NCBI GenBank assembly: GCA_022826925.1
Contig: JAJDTX010000027.1
Coordinates: 1 to 64,000, forward strand
From: Bryobacterales bacterium
GTDB taxonomy: Bacteria; Acidobacteriota; Terriglobia; Bryobacterales; UBA6623
DNA length: 64,000 nt
Reading direction: 5' to 3'
Below are positions 17,752 through 26,851 of the stretch, in pieces. The first letter of the stretch is position 1; each line of letters starts with the position of its first letter. The notes under the pieces were generated by a model. That model made no database searches. It was not told the origin of the DNA and was given only the letters and a program-made list of their open reading frames with translations. The translations under genes were made by a program, and so were the position numbers.

Positions 17752-18624
17752 ATGGCCAGCACCAAAGCACCAGCCACTGCACCGCCCCCGGCAGCCGTCG
17801 ATTACCCGTTCTCGGACGGCAAGATCATGGCCGAGCTGCCGCAGCACGTCGACGCAATCCTGTATGCGCTGGCGACGCTGCGGACTTGGTTCGCGCGATA
17901 CGATCGCGTTCAGGTGGGAGCGAACATGTTCCTCTACTACCAAGAGGGCGACAACACCAAGCGGGTCACGCCAGACCTGTTCGTGGCGCGGGGACTGGAG
18001 GCGATGCCGGAGCGTTCCTACAAGCTCTGGGAAGCTGGCCGACCGCCGACGTTCGTGCTGGAGGTGGCCTCGCCCGGGACCGAGGATCGCGACCGCGGGG
18101 CGAAGCAGGCCTTGTACGCCTCGATCGGAGTGGAGGAGTATTGGCGGTTTCACCCTACCGGGTCGCTGAAAGGGGCCAAGCGGGAAGGGGCGCGCCTCGA
18201 GGGGGGAGCGTTGCGGGGATTGGGATACAAGCCGCTGAGGACGAGGCCGGACGGATCGATCCGCAGCGAAGTCCTAGGCTTGGACGTGCGGGTGGACGAG
18301 CGGCCGGGCAGTTCTCATCTGCTGCGGTTCCGGGATCCCAAGACAGGGCAGGACCTGCTGACGTTCGAAGAGTCGGAGCGTGGGCGAGAAGCAGCGGAGC
18401 GCGGGCGACAAGCGGCGGAACGCGGGCGACAGGCTGCAGAGCGTGAGCGGCACAAGGCAGAACGCGGGCGGCAGGAGGCAGACCGCGCGCGGCGCGACGC
18501 AGAACGGGCGCATCGTGCGGAGACTTCGGCAAGGCAGGACGCCGAGGCGGAAGTCGCCCGGTTGCGCGCGCAGCTTGCCAGGCTCGAAAGCGGCCAAGCG
18601 AGCGGGACGGACGGCGAGTCCTGA
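17752..18624 (+). CDS. Uma2-family PD-(D/E)XK endonuclease-like protein with coiled-coil tail
   Basis: A 290-residue protein. Residues about 20-195 form the Uma2/DUF820 restriction-endonuclease-like domain, with the acidic motif TPDLFVARG and the core FVLEVASPG (E and following residues of the PD-(D/E)XK site) and a downstream EEYWRF. Residues about 205-280 are an Arg/Glu/Ala-rich coiled coil built from near-identical heptads. Uma2 proteins are common, multicopy and of unclear role, possibly mobile-element associated. A second copy with the same architecture lies at 35126-35950. Confidence 0.8.
   Translation: MASTKAPATAPPPAAVDYPFSDGKIMAELPQHVDAILYALATLRTWFARYDRVQVGANMFLYYQEGDNTKRVTPDLFVARGLEAMPERSYKLWEAGRPPTFVLEVASPGTEDRDRGAKQALYASIGVEEYWRFHPTGSLKGAKREGARLEGGALRGLGYKPLRTRPDGSIRSEVLGLDVRVDERPGSSHLLRFRDPKTGQDLLTFEESERGREAAERGRQAAERGRQAAERERHKAERGRQEADRARRDAERAHRAETSARQDAEAEVARLRAQLARLESGQASGTDGES
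18376..18522 (+). repeat. Seven imperfect 21-bp tandem repeats inside the Uma2 gene
   Basis: Units beginning GAGCGTGGGCGAGAAGCAGC repeat in register about every 21 bases and encode heptads such as AERGRQA. The unit length equals one coiled-coil heptad, so copy-number change would lengthen or shorten the coil without a frameshift. Confidence 0.8.
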
Positions 18625-18920
18625 GGGGGTTGTGCCATCGAATGGCGCTCAGCCCGTCGGCGGATCCAGCCGCCCGCGACGCCGCCGAATGACACGTCCG
18701 CTCCCTTTCCCTATTTCGCTCTACAGCTTCCGCTCGTCCACGGCTTGGAAGTAGCCCAGCTCGACCGGCAGGTACCGCAGCTTGAGGTAGCAGTACGTGG
18801 GCGGCAGCGGATTGCGCCCGTGAAGCGGTCTTGGCGCATTTCGGCTCCCGATCCGGACAATAGGCGCTGTACGATGGAGCCGGATTCGGCTCGTCCCCGA
18901 CGAAGCGATCGATCAGACCC

Positions 18921-20249
18921 GTGGAAAACACGCTCAACCGACGCACATTCGTCGGCGTGGCCGCCGCCCTTGCCGCGGCCGAGGCGCGGGCCGCCGAGGC
19001 GCCTGTCCGCGTGGGAATCCTAGGCGCGGGCTCGCGCGGGACATCTCTGCTGCGGCCGTTGCTCGATCTGTCGGGAGTCGAAGTCCCGGCGATCTGCGAT
19101 CCCGACGACAATGCGACGGCGAGAGCTCGCAAGCTCTGCCAAGACGCCGGGAAAGCGCCGCCTGCGATCTACGCGCGCGGCCCCGAGGACTACCTTCGTC
19201 TCCTCGACAGCGAAGACCTGGACGGCGTGATTGTCGCGACGCCTTGGGAGTGGCACGCGCCCATGGCTGTCGCCGCCCTCGAAGCAGGAAAGGCCGCCGC
19301 CATCGAGGTCCCGGCCGCTATCACCATCGACGAGTGCTGGCAGCTTGTTGAAACGGCCGAGCGGACGGGCGTGTCCGCCACGATGCTCGAGAACTGGGTG
19401 TACCGCCGCGAGCCCCTAGCGGTGCTGAACATCATGCGCGCCGGCCTGCTGGGAGAGATCATCTATTGCGAATCCGGGTACGGCCACGACGTGCGGGCTG
19501 CCATGTTCGACACGCGCTTCGCGGACAAGGGCAACCTGAAGTGGCGCGGTGAGCACTCGGTGACCCGCAACGGAAACCTGTACCCCACGCACCAGTTCGC
19601 CCCGATCGCGATGTTGATGGACATCAACCGCGGCACGCGCATCGAGTCGGTGCTCGCGATGGGCGGCGTCTCTCGGGGAATGAACCAGTACGCCGCGGAC
19701 CGCTGGGGGCCCGATCACCCGAACGCGAAACGCGCCTTCGCCAACTCCGATCGCACGACCGTCCTGTTGCAACTGCAGGACGGCCGCACGGCATTGAACT
19801 TCCACGACGTCCAAGGCTGGCATCCTCGCGATGACGCGCACAAGTACCAAGGCACCAAGGGCATGGTTCGCTGGCCGTTCCCCGGGGAGGGCTCGGTCTG
19901 GCTGCAGGAGCGGCATTGGGACGGCAAGGCCCCGGATGCCCGTCGGTGGCACTCGCTGAACCCGTTCCTGGACGAGTTCGACCATCCCATATGGAAGATG
20001 TACGGCGAGCGGGCCCTCCAGTTCGGGCACCACGGCGCCGACTGGATGGAACTGCGCGGCTGGACCGAGAGCCTGCGGGAAGGGACCCCGCCTCCGGTGT
20101 CGATCGTTGACGCTGTGACCTGGAGCGCAATCGGGCCCCTCAGCGAGCAATCGATCGCCGGCAAGTCCAAGTCTCTGGAGATGCCGGATTTCACCAAGGG
20201 CAAGTGGAAGACGAATCCGAAGTTCGAGCTGCGCTGGCAGTGGGGATAA
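18921..20249 (+). CDS. GH109-like NAD-dependent glycosidase (Gfo/Idh/MocA fold), Tat-exported
   Basis: A 442-residue protein starting at GTG 18921, with a twin-arginine-type N-terminus (NRRTFVGVAAALAAAEA). The Rossmann motif GILGAGSRG is at 32-40, followed by IEVPAAIT, ENWVYRREP, GNLYPTHQFAPIAMLMDINRG split over the substrate domain, and a C-terminal DAVTWSAIGPLSEQS. These are hallmarks of GH109 (alpha-N-acetylgalactosaminidase-type) enzymes, which hydrolyse glycosidic bonds through a bound NAD redox cycle. The next gene, 12 bases downstream, is a sulfatase, so the pair probably acts on sulfated amino-sugar glycans. Exact substrate unknown. Confidence 0.82.
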   Translation: MENTLNRRTFVGVAAALAAAEARAAEAPVRVGILGAGSRGTSLLRPLLDLSGVEVPAICDPDDNATARARKLCQDAGKAPPAIYARGPEDYLRLLDSEDLDGVIVATPWEWHAPMAVAALEAGKAAAIEVPAAITIDECWQLVETAERTGVSATMLENWVYRREPLAVLNIMRAGLLGEIIYCESGYGHDVRAAMFDTRFADKGNLKWRGEHSVTRNGNLYPTHQFAPIAMLMDINRGTRIESVLAMGGVSRGMNQYAADRWGPDHPNAKRAFANSDRTTVLLQLQDGRTALNFHDVQGWHPRDDAHKYQGTKGMVRWPFPGEGSVWLQERHWDGKAPDARRWHSLNPFLDEFDHPIWKMYGERALQFGHHGADWMELRGWTESLREGTPPPVSIVDAVTWSAIGPLSEQSIAGKSKSLEMPDFTKGKWKTNPKFELRWQWG

Positions 20250-20261
20250 CGGGAGAAGATC

Positions 20262-21656
20262 ATGCCTCGATCAGTTAGGCGCCGCTCGATTCTCGGCGCA
20301 CTCGGAAGCCTGGGATTGCTCGGGAGTGCATCGGCGGCCCAGCGGGCCTTGGCGCAGGCCGGGTCGGCTGCCGAGCCGGGCAGCGGCCAAAACCCTCCGA
20401 ACTTCCTGTTCATCCTTCTGGACAAGTGCCGCCGGGACGCGATCGGCGCATACGGCCGCTCGGACGTCCACACGCCGAACATTGATCGACTGGCCGCAGA
20501 CGGCGTCCGGTTCGACAACTGCTACGCCCCGCAGCCGTTGTGCGGCCCCTGCCGCGCCTCGATTCTCACGGGCAAGTACCCGCACGAGCACGGGATGCGG
20601 AAGAACACGTATCCCTACGTGCCGAACGGGTCGAACAACGTCTACCAGGAGCCCATTCCCGATCCATTCGGCGATCCGCGATTCGCCATGTGGGACAACT
20701 TTCCGCACTTCCTCAATAACGCCGGCTACCGCACGGCGCACATTGGCAAGTGGCACCTGGGAGAGAGGAACCCGGGGTTCTTCGATGTCTGGAAGAGCTT
20801 CAACTCGCAGATCCACCACTGGCTCGGCGAGCCCTTCAAGTCACCCTACAGGCCCACCATCCAGACCGACCATGCCATTGAGTTTATCGACGACAACGCT
20901 GATCGGCCCTTTTTCCTGTACCAGTCCTACTACTCGCCGCACGAGCCGAACAACCCCCCGAAAAGGTTCCATGAACCTTACGAGGGCAAGAACGTCGAGC
21001 ACGAGGAGTACTACGCTTCGGTCACGGCGCTCGACGAAGAGATCGGGCGAATGATCGATGCGCTGCGCCGCAACGACGTCCTCGACAACACGTTCATCAT
21101 CCTCACCACCGAGCACGGCAGGACGTGGATCGATCGCCTTGGCACCGTAGCCGGGATGAGCATTTCATACGACGAAGCCGCCCGCCTGCCGCTGATCATG
21201 CACTACCCCAGGGTCCTGCCCGCCGAGCTCGTCTGGCAGTCCGGCGTCAGTTCCGTGGACCTCATGCCAACAATCATGCATGCAGCCGGCCTCTACGGCA
21301 GGCTCGACGAGGAATACGAGGACCGCAGCCTGATCCCCGATCTGCTCAGCGGACGAGACGAATGGACGCGGGAGATCGTCATCCAGAACATAGCGCAACG
21401 AGGCATCGACGGGATCCTGTTCGAAGAACGGGCCCTGCGCAGCGAGCGCTGGAAACTGATCCTGCGCGACTTTGCGCCGAGGCCTGACAAGCGTGTTGAC
21501 GAGTTGTACGACATGGAGAACGATCCCGGCGAGACGAACAACCTTTTCTCAGAGCGGCAGGACGTCGTAATGGAACTCGCGGGGAGGCTCGCCAAGTGGG
21601 GCGACCAGCACGGAGATGCGCTGGCTGTGAAGCTAGGCCGGAGATACATGGGCTAA
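20262..21656 (+). CDS. Type I sulfatase-like hydrolase with altered active-site residues
   Basis: A 464-residue protein with a Tat-like signal (RRRSILGALGSLGLLGSA) and the sulfatase formylglycine signature CGPCR at 94-98. The usual metal/phosphoryl-site segments deviate: the N-terminal DD is DK (ILLDKCRRD), the C-terminal DHG/DNG is EHG (E284), and the catalytic lysine before the Y-E motif is methionine (GMSISYDEAARLP, Met299). It follows the GH109-like gene by 12 bases with the ribosome-binding site GGGAGAAG. It is either a divergent sulfatase subfamily or a catalytically impaired one; the family fold is not in doubt. Confidence 0.85.
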   Translation: MPRSVRRRSILGALGSLGLLGSASAAQRALAQAGSAAEPGSGQNPPNFLFILLDKCRRDAIGAYGRSDVHTPNIDRLAADGVRFDNCYAPQPLCGPCRASILTGKYPHEHGMRKNTYPYVPNGSNNVYQEPIPDPFGDPRFAMWDNFPHFLNNAGYRTAHIGKWHLGERNPGFFDVWKSFNSQIHHWLGEPFKSPYRPTIQTDHAIEFIDDNADRPFFLYQSYYSPHEPNNPPKRFHEPYEGKNVEHEEYYASVTALDEEIGRMIDALRRNDVLDNTFIILTTEHGRTWIDRLGTVAGMSISYDEAARLPLIMHYPRVLPAELVWQSGVSSVDLMPTIMHAAGLYGRLDEEYEDRSLIPDLLSGRDEWTREIVIQNIAQRGIDGILFEERALRSERWKLILRDFAPRPDKRVDELYDMENDPGETNNLFSERQDVVMELAGRLAKWGDQHGDALAVKLGRRYMG

Positions 21657-21935
21657 GCCTGGCAGCATCACTCGCCGGAACTGCCAGAAGTCCCCGCCCG
21701 CCGCAGCGGCGTTTCCAGATCGGCCTGACGGATAGAACGAGGGGCGTCGCGGGGCACCGAACCCGGCACGGCGAGAGTCCGCAGGTCGAGCCGAGGGTCT
21801 ATAATTTCCACAGTTGCCCGCTTGCTCCGGCCCGATTCGGACCCGTGTCCGAACCGGCGGAGACCATGCCGCCAAGTGCCGCTTGCGAGCCGAGAGTGGT
21901 CCAAGCCGGGCGGTCAGGGGCGAAAGGACACATTC

Positions 21936-23087
21936 ATGGCAGCGACGGGATCGGTCTTGGTGCTAGCAGCGGCCACCGTGTTTCTCTCGCAGCCGCTGGC
22001 AGCCCAGTTGGCGAGGGATCCCACAGGCATTGCCGCGGATCCCACCGCTGAACCCGTTGCCTTACTTCCGCCAGACCCGGAAATGACTGCGTACATTTCG
22101 GGATCCGTGCAGATGAGCAGTGGTGGCGTGGTGCCCAAGGAGACAATCATAGAACTCGTCTGCGGCGGTTTTACTCGCGCCACCGACCAGGTCGGGCCCG
22201 AGGGCGCCTTCGACATCGAACTGTCAGGCAGGGGCAGCGGGTCCGTCGACGCCACGCAGATTTCAGCCCAAGCTTTGGGCGTGCCCCAGCCCAACCACCT
22301 CGGTGTCGTGAACATGTCCAACTGCGTCGTGCGCGCCGAGCTTCCGGGCCATCAGTCATCCGAGATCCAGCTCGGCATTCGATCGGTGTTCGACAGCCCC
22401 GACGTCGGCGAGGTCGTCCTCTCAAGTGCTGAAGGCATCTTGGGGCATACCATCAGCCCCTCGATTGCCCGCGCGCCGAAGAAGGCCTTGCAATCGTACG
22501 AATGGGCACTGAAGCAGGTCGGCAAGCCGCGCCCAAACCTCGGCAAGATTGCCGCGCGCCTGGAGTCAGCAGTGGGAGTGGACCCAAGCTTTGCTGCCGC
22601 CTGGAAACTTCTGGGCCAGGTCAGGGAGAGCCTTGGGATGCCCGAGGATGCGTTGGACGCATACAGACAAGCATTGGCTAGCGACCCGTATCTCTACCCC
22701 GTCTACACGCGCATCGTGCCGTTGCTGGTTGGGTCTGGCGACCTAGCCGGCGCGATCGAAATGGGGGAAAAAGCACTGGAGATTAATGGCAGTCTTAACG
22801 ACGTTAGATTCTATGTCGCCGGCGCATACCTGCGCACCGGAAATAACGAGCAGTGCATCGAGAAGTCGTTGGAACTGATCGAGAGAGGGGCGACGACCAC
22901 CTATCCGCAGGCCCACCAGTTCCTAGGGTCCGCCTATGCAAACTACGGAGACTTTCAGTCGTCCGCAAACCACTTTCGGCAATTCCTCGAGATCAACCCC
23001 GATGCAACCGCCGCTGACGCTATCAGGAAGCAGCTCGACGAGTGGTCAAACCTAGGCGTGATCGCCCCCGCCAGCGAGGCGCGCTAG
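21936..23087 (+). CDS. Exported TPR-repeat protein
   Basis: A 383-residue protein from ATG 21936, with GGGCGAAAGGA upstream and a signal peptide (VLVLAAATVFLSQPLAAQ). Residues about 45-150 form a beta-rich module resembling a carboxypeptidase-regulatory-like/prealbumin domain (AYISGSVQM, GPEGAFDIEL). Residues about 190-370 are tetratricopeptide repeats (LESAVGVDPSFAAAWKLLGQ, DALDAYRQALASDPYLYPVY, SANHFRQFLEINPDA). It probably acts as an extracytoplasmic scaffold. The beta-plus-TPR design is common in Acidobacteriota. Partner unknown. Confidence 0.75.
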   Translation: MAATGSVLVLAAATVFLSQPLAAQLARDPTGIAADPTAEPVALLPPDPEMTAYISGSVQMSSGGVVPKETIIELVCGGFTRATDQVGPEGAFDIELSGRGSGSVDATQISAQALGVPQPNHLGVVNMSNCVVRAELPGHQSSEIQLGIRSVFDSPDVGEVVLSSAEGILGHTISPSIARAPKKALQSYEWALKQVGKPRPNLGKIAARLESAVGVDPSFAAAWKLLGQVRESLGMPEDALDAYRQALASDPYLYPVYTRIVPLLVGSGDLAGAIEMGEKALEINGSLNDVRFYVAGAYLRTGNNEQCIEKSLELIERGATTTYPQAHQFLGSAYANYGDFQSSANHFRQFLEINPDATAADAIRKQLDEWSNLGVIAPASEAR

Positions 23088-23149
23088 CGAACCGGATTGG
23101 CGCGGCCCAAGGTGGTGTCGCGCAGCCCGAGCGGCTACGCCAGTGCGCT

Positions 23150-23434
23150 CTAGGTGATCCCTTGGTCCCGCATGGCGGAATACAGCTCCAGCTTGGCCGC
23201 TGTTACCGGGTCCACCGCCACGATCTCCTGCCCGTCCAGCGCCGGGCTCGGGACCGGGATGGCCTTGCGGTCCTCGACACACCCGGCCAGCATCACTGAC
23301 AGCGCCTCGGCGGCCGACTCCAGTGCTTCGGCGCGGCTGTACCCGCTGGTCAGCGCCCCCGGGACGTCGGGGAAGGACACCACCAGCTCGCCGTCCTCGT
23401 GGGGAGTGATTTGGCACGGGTACGCGTATCGCAC
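23150..23434 (-). pseudogene. hicB: HicB-like antitoxin, C-terminally truncated
   Basis: GTG 23434 opens a 94-residue frame with a clear HicB partial-RNase-H fold (ELVVSFPDVPGALTSGYSRAEALESA). It stops after LYSAMRDQGIT, just where the C-terminal helix-turn-helix should begin. Past the TAG (23150-23152) the same frame reads SALA, a second TAG (23135-23137), then PLGLRDTT, which looks like the eroded HTH. The start codon overlaps the stop of a HicA-like remnant. It probably cannot bind its operator. Confidence 0.7.
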
Positions 23435-23517
23435 TAGAACTCCTCCTTCCGTATCCCCAGTTCCTTGAGCATAGCGGCCAGCAGGCCCCTGCCTATCTTC
23501 CCGAGAAGCTCCCGTAT
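23434..23517 (-). pseudogene. hicA: HicA toxin remnant (last about 27 codons)
   Basis: The frame ending at 23434 reads IGRGLLAAMLKELGIRKEEF, matching the C-terminal helix of HicA/YcfA mRNA interferases (IPxGTLRxILRxLGLxxEEF). Upstream the frame runs into the end of the neighbouring oxidoreductase gene with no HicA N-terminus, so the catalytic histidine region is missing. The overlap of its TAG with the hicB GTG is the normal hicAB arrangement. Confidence 0.55.
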
Positions 23518-23567
23518 CGACAGCCTTCGAGCCGCCCGACCTCTCGCAGATGCCTGAGGGCGGCAGT

Positions 23568-24791
23568 TCAGCCCGAGCGATCGAAACTCGGCACCGAAAG
23601 TTGTTCGCCGTTCTTGAGCGACGACTGGTGCGCGACGATACCCGGCACCGTCATCGCCAGGGATTCGTATACGTCGATCACCGGCTCCCGATCGTCGACG
23701 AGGGCGTTGACGAATTCCGCCGCAAGGAACGGGTGGCTGCCGTCGTGGCCGCTCCCGTGCCGCATCAAAGGCGGCAGCATCTCGCTCTTCCAGTAATCCG
23801 GAATCTCCAGTATCTCGGTGCGTTCGCGCCCGTCGAGGACCGTCGACCGCGACACCCAGGCATCGTCGTGAAGTCCTCTCACCTCCATGAGCAGGGACCC
23901 TTTCTCGCCATACCAGCGGGCCCTTTCGCCGTGGCCTCCCACCATCCAGAAAACATTGCAGCGCGTCATGTGGCCGCGGTTGGTCTGCATCAGCGCGGAC
24001 TGGCTCCAAAACGGATTGTCGTAGCGGTTGTCGTCGAGCCACTCATGCTTGCCTCCCCAGCCAAGGCACGAAACCCGCTCGATACGCTCTCGCGTCACGC
24101 CGACCAAGAAACCCAAGCAGTGGGTGGGGTAGTGCATGGGCGGCAGGCCCCAGCGCCAGGAGCGTGACCCGTCGGGCTCGTAGTGGCGGGTGGTCTTGTT
24201 GGTGAGCAGCGCATCAAGATCACCGCGGTCGTGGTAGTACTCGAGTTCGGAATAGAAGATCTCCCCGAAACCGCCCTCGCCATGTAGGTTGCGCGCGTAG
24301 ATGGCGGGCTGCCTGTAGTAGCTGGTTTCAGCCATCATGTACCGCAGCCCGGTCCGCTCCTTCACATCCCGGAGCCCGTCAGCCTCCTCGAGCGTCATCA
24401 CCGCAGGCACGGCAGAGATCACGTGGAGCCCGCGCTCCATGCACATCGAGACGTGGCGGAAATGGTCTGGCGCTCCGCTGAAGACTGCGACAGCATCCAG
24501 GGCCTCGGGGCGCTGGAGCATCTCTTCCAGAGAGTTGTATACGGTGTCACACCGATAGGTCGACTGAAGCTTGTCGCGCCGGTCGGCCCTCAAGTCGGTG
24601 ACGGCCGCGACCGTGCAGTTCGGATGCTCGTGCCAGGAGAAGTATGTGCCGAAGCCGCCTCCGACCACTCCGATACGAATCTTGCGAGACGACTCGGTTT
24701 GCGCGGGCAGTCCAGCGGGCAGGGCCGCCGCGGCAGCGAGGGTAGCGCCATCAAGCAGGCGATGGCCCAAGAATTCCCGTCGTGATTCCAC
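23568..24791 (-). CDS. Gfo/Idh/MocA-family oxidoreductase, Tat-exported
   Basis: A 407-residue protein from GTG 24791. It has a twin-arginine N-terminus (SRREFLGHRLLDGATLAAA), a Rossmann NAD(P)-binding motif GVVGGGFGTYF near residue 42, and the C-terminal Gfo/Idh/MocA domain with PPMHYPTHCLGFLVG and GHDGSHPFLAAEFVNAL. Like GH109 relatives it carries an MxYPTH motif, so a glycosidase role is possible, but the specific activity is unknown. It is co-oriented with the sialidase upstream (about 190 bases). Confidence 0.75.
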   Translation of the reverse strand: MESRREFLGHRLLDGATLAAAAALPAGLPAQTESSRKIRIGVVGGGFGTYFSWHEHPNCTVAAVTDLRADRRDKLQSTYRCDTVYNSLEEMLQRPEALDAVAVFSGAPDHFRHVSMCMERGLHVISAVPAVMTLEEADGLRDVKERTGLRYMMAETSYYRQPAIYARNLHGEGGFGEIFYSELEYYHDRGDLDALLTNKTTRHYEPDGSRSWRWGLPPMHYPTHCLGFLVGVTRERIERVSCLGWGGKHEWLDDNRYDNPFWSQSALMQTNRGHMTRCNVFWMVGGHGERARWYGEKGSLLMEVRGLHDDAWVSRSTVLDGRERTEILEIPDYWKSEMLPPLMRHGSGHDGSHPFLAAEFVNALVDDREPVIDVYESLAMTVPGIVAHQSSLKNGEQLSVPSFDRSG

Positions 24792-24981
24792 GGTCTAACC
24801 TCCGATCATTGGATCGCCGCAATCGCAGGTCCAGCAATAGGGTAACCCGCGACCGACTCACCCGCGAGCTGCAGGCGGTGCGCGGACTCGCTGCAGCGGT
24901 CGCCGGATCCGCGGCTATAAGACGTGACTCCCCTGCCCTGCTTTTCTGGGCCGCGGAGGGGATCTCCCCGGCGGCCCCGCT

Positions 24982-26139
24982 TCAACCCGCTCCGCCGTCA
25001 AGCCAGGCAATCGAGAAGCGCGCCAGTTGGATGGCTTCGTATGGACCCTCGTTCCCGGCTTCATAGAGCAAGCCCACCGACCCATCGTGCAGTTGGGCCA
25101 GGCTCGAATACGCTGCGGGACCTTCGTGGATCAACCGCTCCGTGGGCCAAGTGCGGCCGTCGTCTAGGCTCGAGCGCACGGTCATGCGAATCCGCCGGCC
25201 GCGTTCCCGCGAGATCGCGGGAGCGGGATTCGAAAACAGGAGTCTGCCCGGGCCGCCATCGCCCGGCCAGGCATACCGAATCAGGCTGGCCTGGACCTGG
25301 GGATCGCCCAGGTGCGCATCCGGCCGCGGGGGAGTCCAGGTCTCGCCGCCGTCAGAACTGAACGCGATCGCACGGTAGCCCGTGCGCTCTTCGTTCGTGA
25401 AGGACTGGTTGCGGCTGTTCATCATCAACCGCCCGTCAGACAGCTCCACGACCTGGCTCTCGTTACAGGCCGGAGCAATGACGGAACTCATCCTCCAGCT
25501 CTCGCCGCCGTCATCGGAAAGGATGGCGTGCGCGGCGTATCCGTCCGTCTCCGAGGTGTGGTTGGCCGGCACCACGATTCTTCCCGCGTGCTCGCCATTC
25601 CGAATCTGTATGGCTACACCTGGGCCGGTGGCATACCACCACCAGTCGGACCGCTTAGCTTGGCCTGTGATTTCGCGTGCCGACGACCAACTCTCTCCCT
25701 CGTCATCGGAGTAGGCCAAGAACACTCGACGCGTGCCGGTGCCGGTCCCTCGGTGCAGTTCGCGCCCGTGGTCCTCTCCGGGATTCCAAGTCATGGGCAG
25801 CAGGATCCGGCCGGTTCGACGGTCGACTACCGGACAGGGATTCCCGCACGTGTTGGATCCGTCCCTCCAGACAACCTGGAGGTCGGACCAAGTCGCGCCG
25901 GAGTCGGTCGAGCGCTTCAAGACAAGATCGATAGCGCCGCTGTCGCCCCGGCCGCCACGGCGGCCCTCGGCGAACGCCAGCAGCACCCCGCCTCCGGTCA
26001 GTAGCAGCGCCGGTATACGGAACGTCTGGTAGCCGTGGTCGCCCGCCGCGAATACGGGACTTTTATGGAACCGTCCCTCTTGGGCGCAAGCGAATCCCGG
26101 CAGCAACCCGATGGCGAATGTTCGACGAGTCAAGGTCAT
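24982..26139 (-). CDS. Exported sialidase (GH33-type, BNR/Asp-box propeller)
   Basis: A 385-residue protein from ATG 26139 (MTLTRRTFAIGLL, a twin-arginine signal); ATG 26151 is the alternative. It has the sialidase FRIP motif at 40-43 with the substrate-binding arginine, an acidic segment RGDSGAIDLVLKR that matches the catalytic-aspartate region, and five Asp-boxes (STDSGATW, SDDEGESW, SDDGGESW, SSDGGETW, SLDDGRTW). GH33 enzymes release terminal sialic acids from glycoconjugates. A long in-frame extension upstream to 26565 lacks family similarity and is not used. The neighbouring oxidoreductase downstream is co-oriented. Confidence 0.88.
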   Translation of the reverse strand: MTLTRRTFAIGLLPGFACAQEGRFHKSPVFAAGDHGYQTFRIPALLLTGGGVLLAFAEGRRGGRGDSGAIDLVLKRSTDSGATWSDLQVVWRDGSNTCGNPCPVVDRRTGRILLPMTWNPGEDHGRELHRGTGTGTRRVFLAYSDDEGESWSSAREITGQAKRSDWWWYATGPGVAIQIRNGEHAGRIVVPANHTSETDGYAAHAILSDDGGESWRMSSVIAPACNESQVVELSDGRLMMNSRNQSFTNEERTGYRAIAFSSDGGETWTPPRPDAHLGDPQVQASLIRYAWPGDGGPGRLLFSNPAPAISRERGRRIRMTVRSSLDDGRTWPTERLIHEGPAAYSSLAQLHDGSVGLLYEAGNEGPYEAIQLARFSIAWLDGGAG

Positions 26140-26566
26140 GACCGGCGACATGCTACCAATTTTCGGCTCAGCGACACCGTCATGCCCGTACCGGTCAGGT
26201 GCCCCGCTCGCTGCTACGGGCCTCGCGATCCCGAGGGAGACCTGATCCACACGCTGAGGCCGCTGATCCAGCCTGCAGTGCGGCCTGGAAGGCGGCTCGG
26301 CTCTCGCTTCATGTCTGCTATCAGCGTGATGCGCCTGCCTAATGAAGGCTCCCGCCTCATTGCGATCCACCGCAATACGTTTGTCAGGGCTAGGTCGCAT
26401 TCCGGCCAAGCGATATGTCATTTCTGCCAAGTCAGCATGAATCGCAACCGACAGGGTCTCCAGCCTCGCTCCGCCCGCATGCGCTCTCGGCGCCGGAACG
26501 CCATGGTGATCCAAATTTTCCGAGATCACTATCATGTACAAGCTGATCAACATTACGGGAGGCAAG
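26140..26566. other. Intergenic interval upstream of the sialidase and Phd antitoxin
   Basis: No gene or repeat was recognised in these 427 bases between divergent genes. They must hold the sialidase and phd promoters. Confidence 0.4.
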
Positions 26567-26848
26567 ATGGCTCAAGAGCATTCCATAGCGCAGGCTCGCC
26601 GCAACCTACCCAGACTGGTCCGTGAGGCGGAACTCGGCAAGACTGTACGGCTGACCCGGCGGGGCCAACCTGTGGCAGTTCTCGTCGGGCATCGATCCTT
26701 CGAGCGAATGGTCACTGGTCAACGCAGTTTCGTCGAAGCCTATGAAGAGTTCAAGAAAACGGTCGATCTCTCGGACCTCGACCTAGCCCCGGAGGAGTTG
26801 CTGGAAGGGACACGCGACGAAAGCCCCGGTCGCGATTTCCGGCTGTAA
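26567..26848 (+). CDS. Phd/YefM-family antitoxin
   Basis: A 93-residue protein from ATG 26567, preceded by GGGAGG about 6 bases upstream; an in-frame ATG at 26534 is less likely. The N-terminal Phd/YefM DNA-binding domain is clear (IAQARRNLPRLVREAELGK, RRGQPVAVLVG), followed by an acidic tail that would wrap a PIN toxin. The downstream toxin is truncated (26852-27007). Confidence 0.82.
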   Translation: MAQEHSIAQARRNLPRLVREAELGKTVRLTRRGQPVAVLVGHRSFERMVTGQRSFVEAYEEFKKTVDLSDLDLAPEELLEGTRDESPGRDFRL

Positions 26849-26851
26849 GCA

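Noticed and set aside
17551-19132. Minus-strand frames of 200 and 325 codons opposite the Uma2 and GH109-like genes
   Set aside because: Composition is dominated by Arg/Ala/Pro/Ser from antisense GC-rich codons; no motifs.
23434-24042. 202-codon minus-strand frame ending in the HicA-like tail
   Set aside because: Only the last about 27 codons resemble HicA; the rest is an out-of-frame reading of the oxidoreductase gene.
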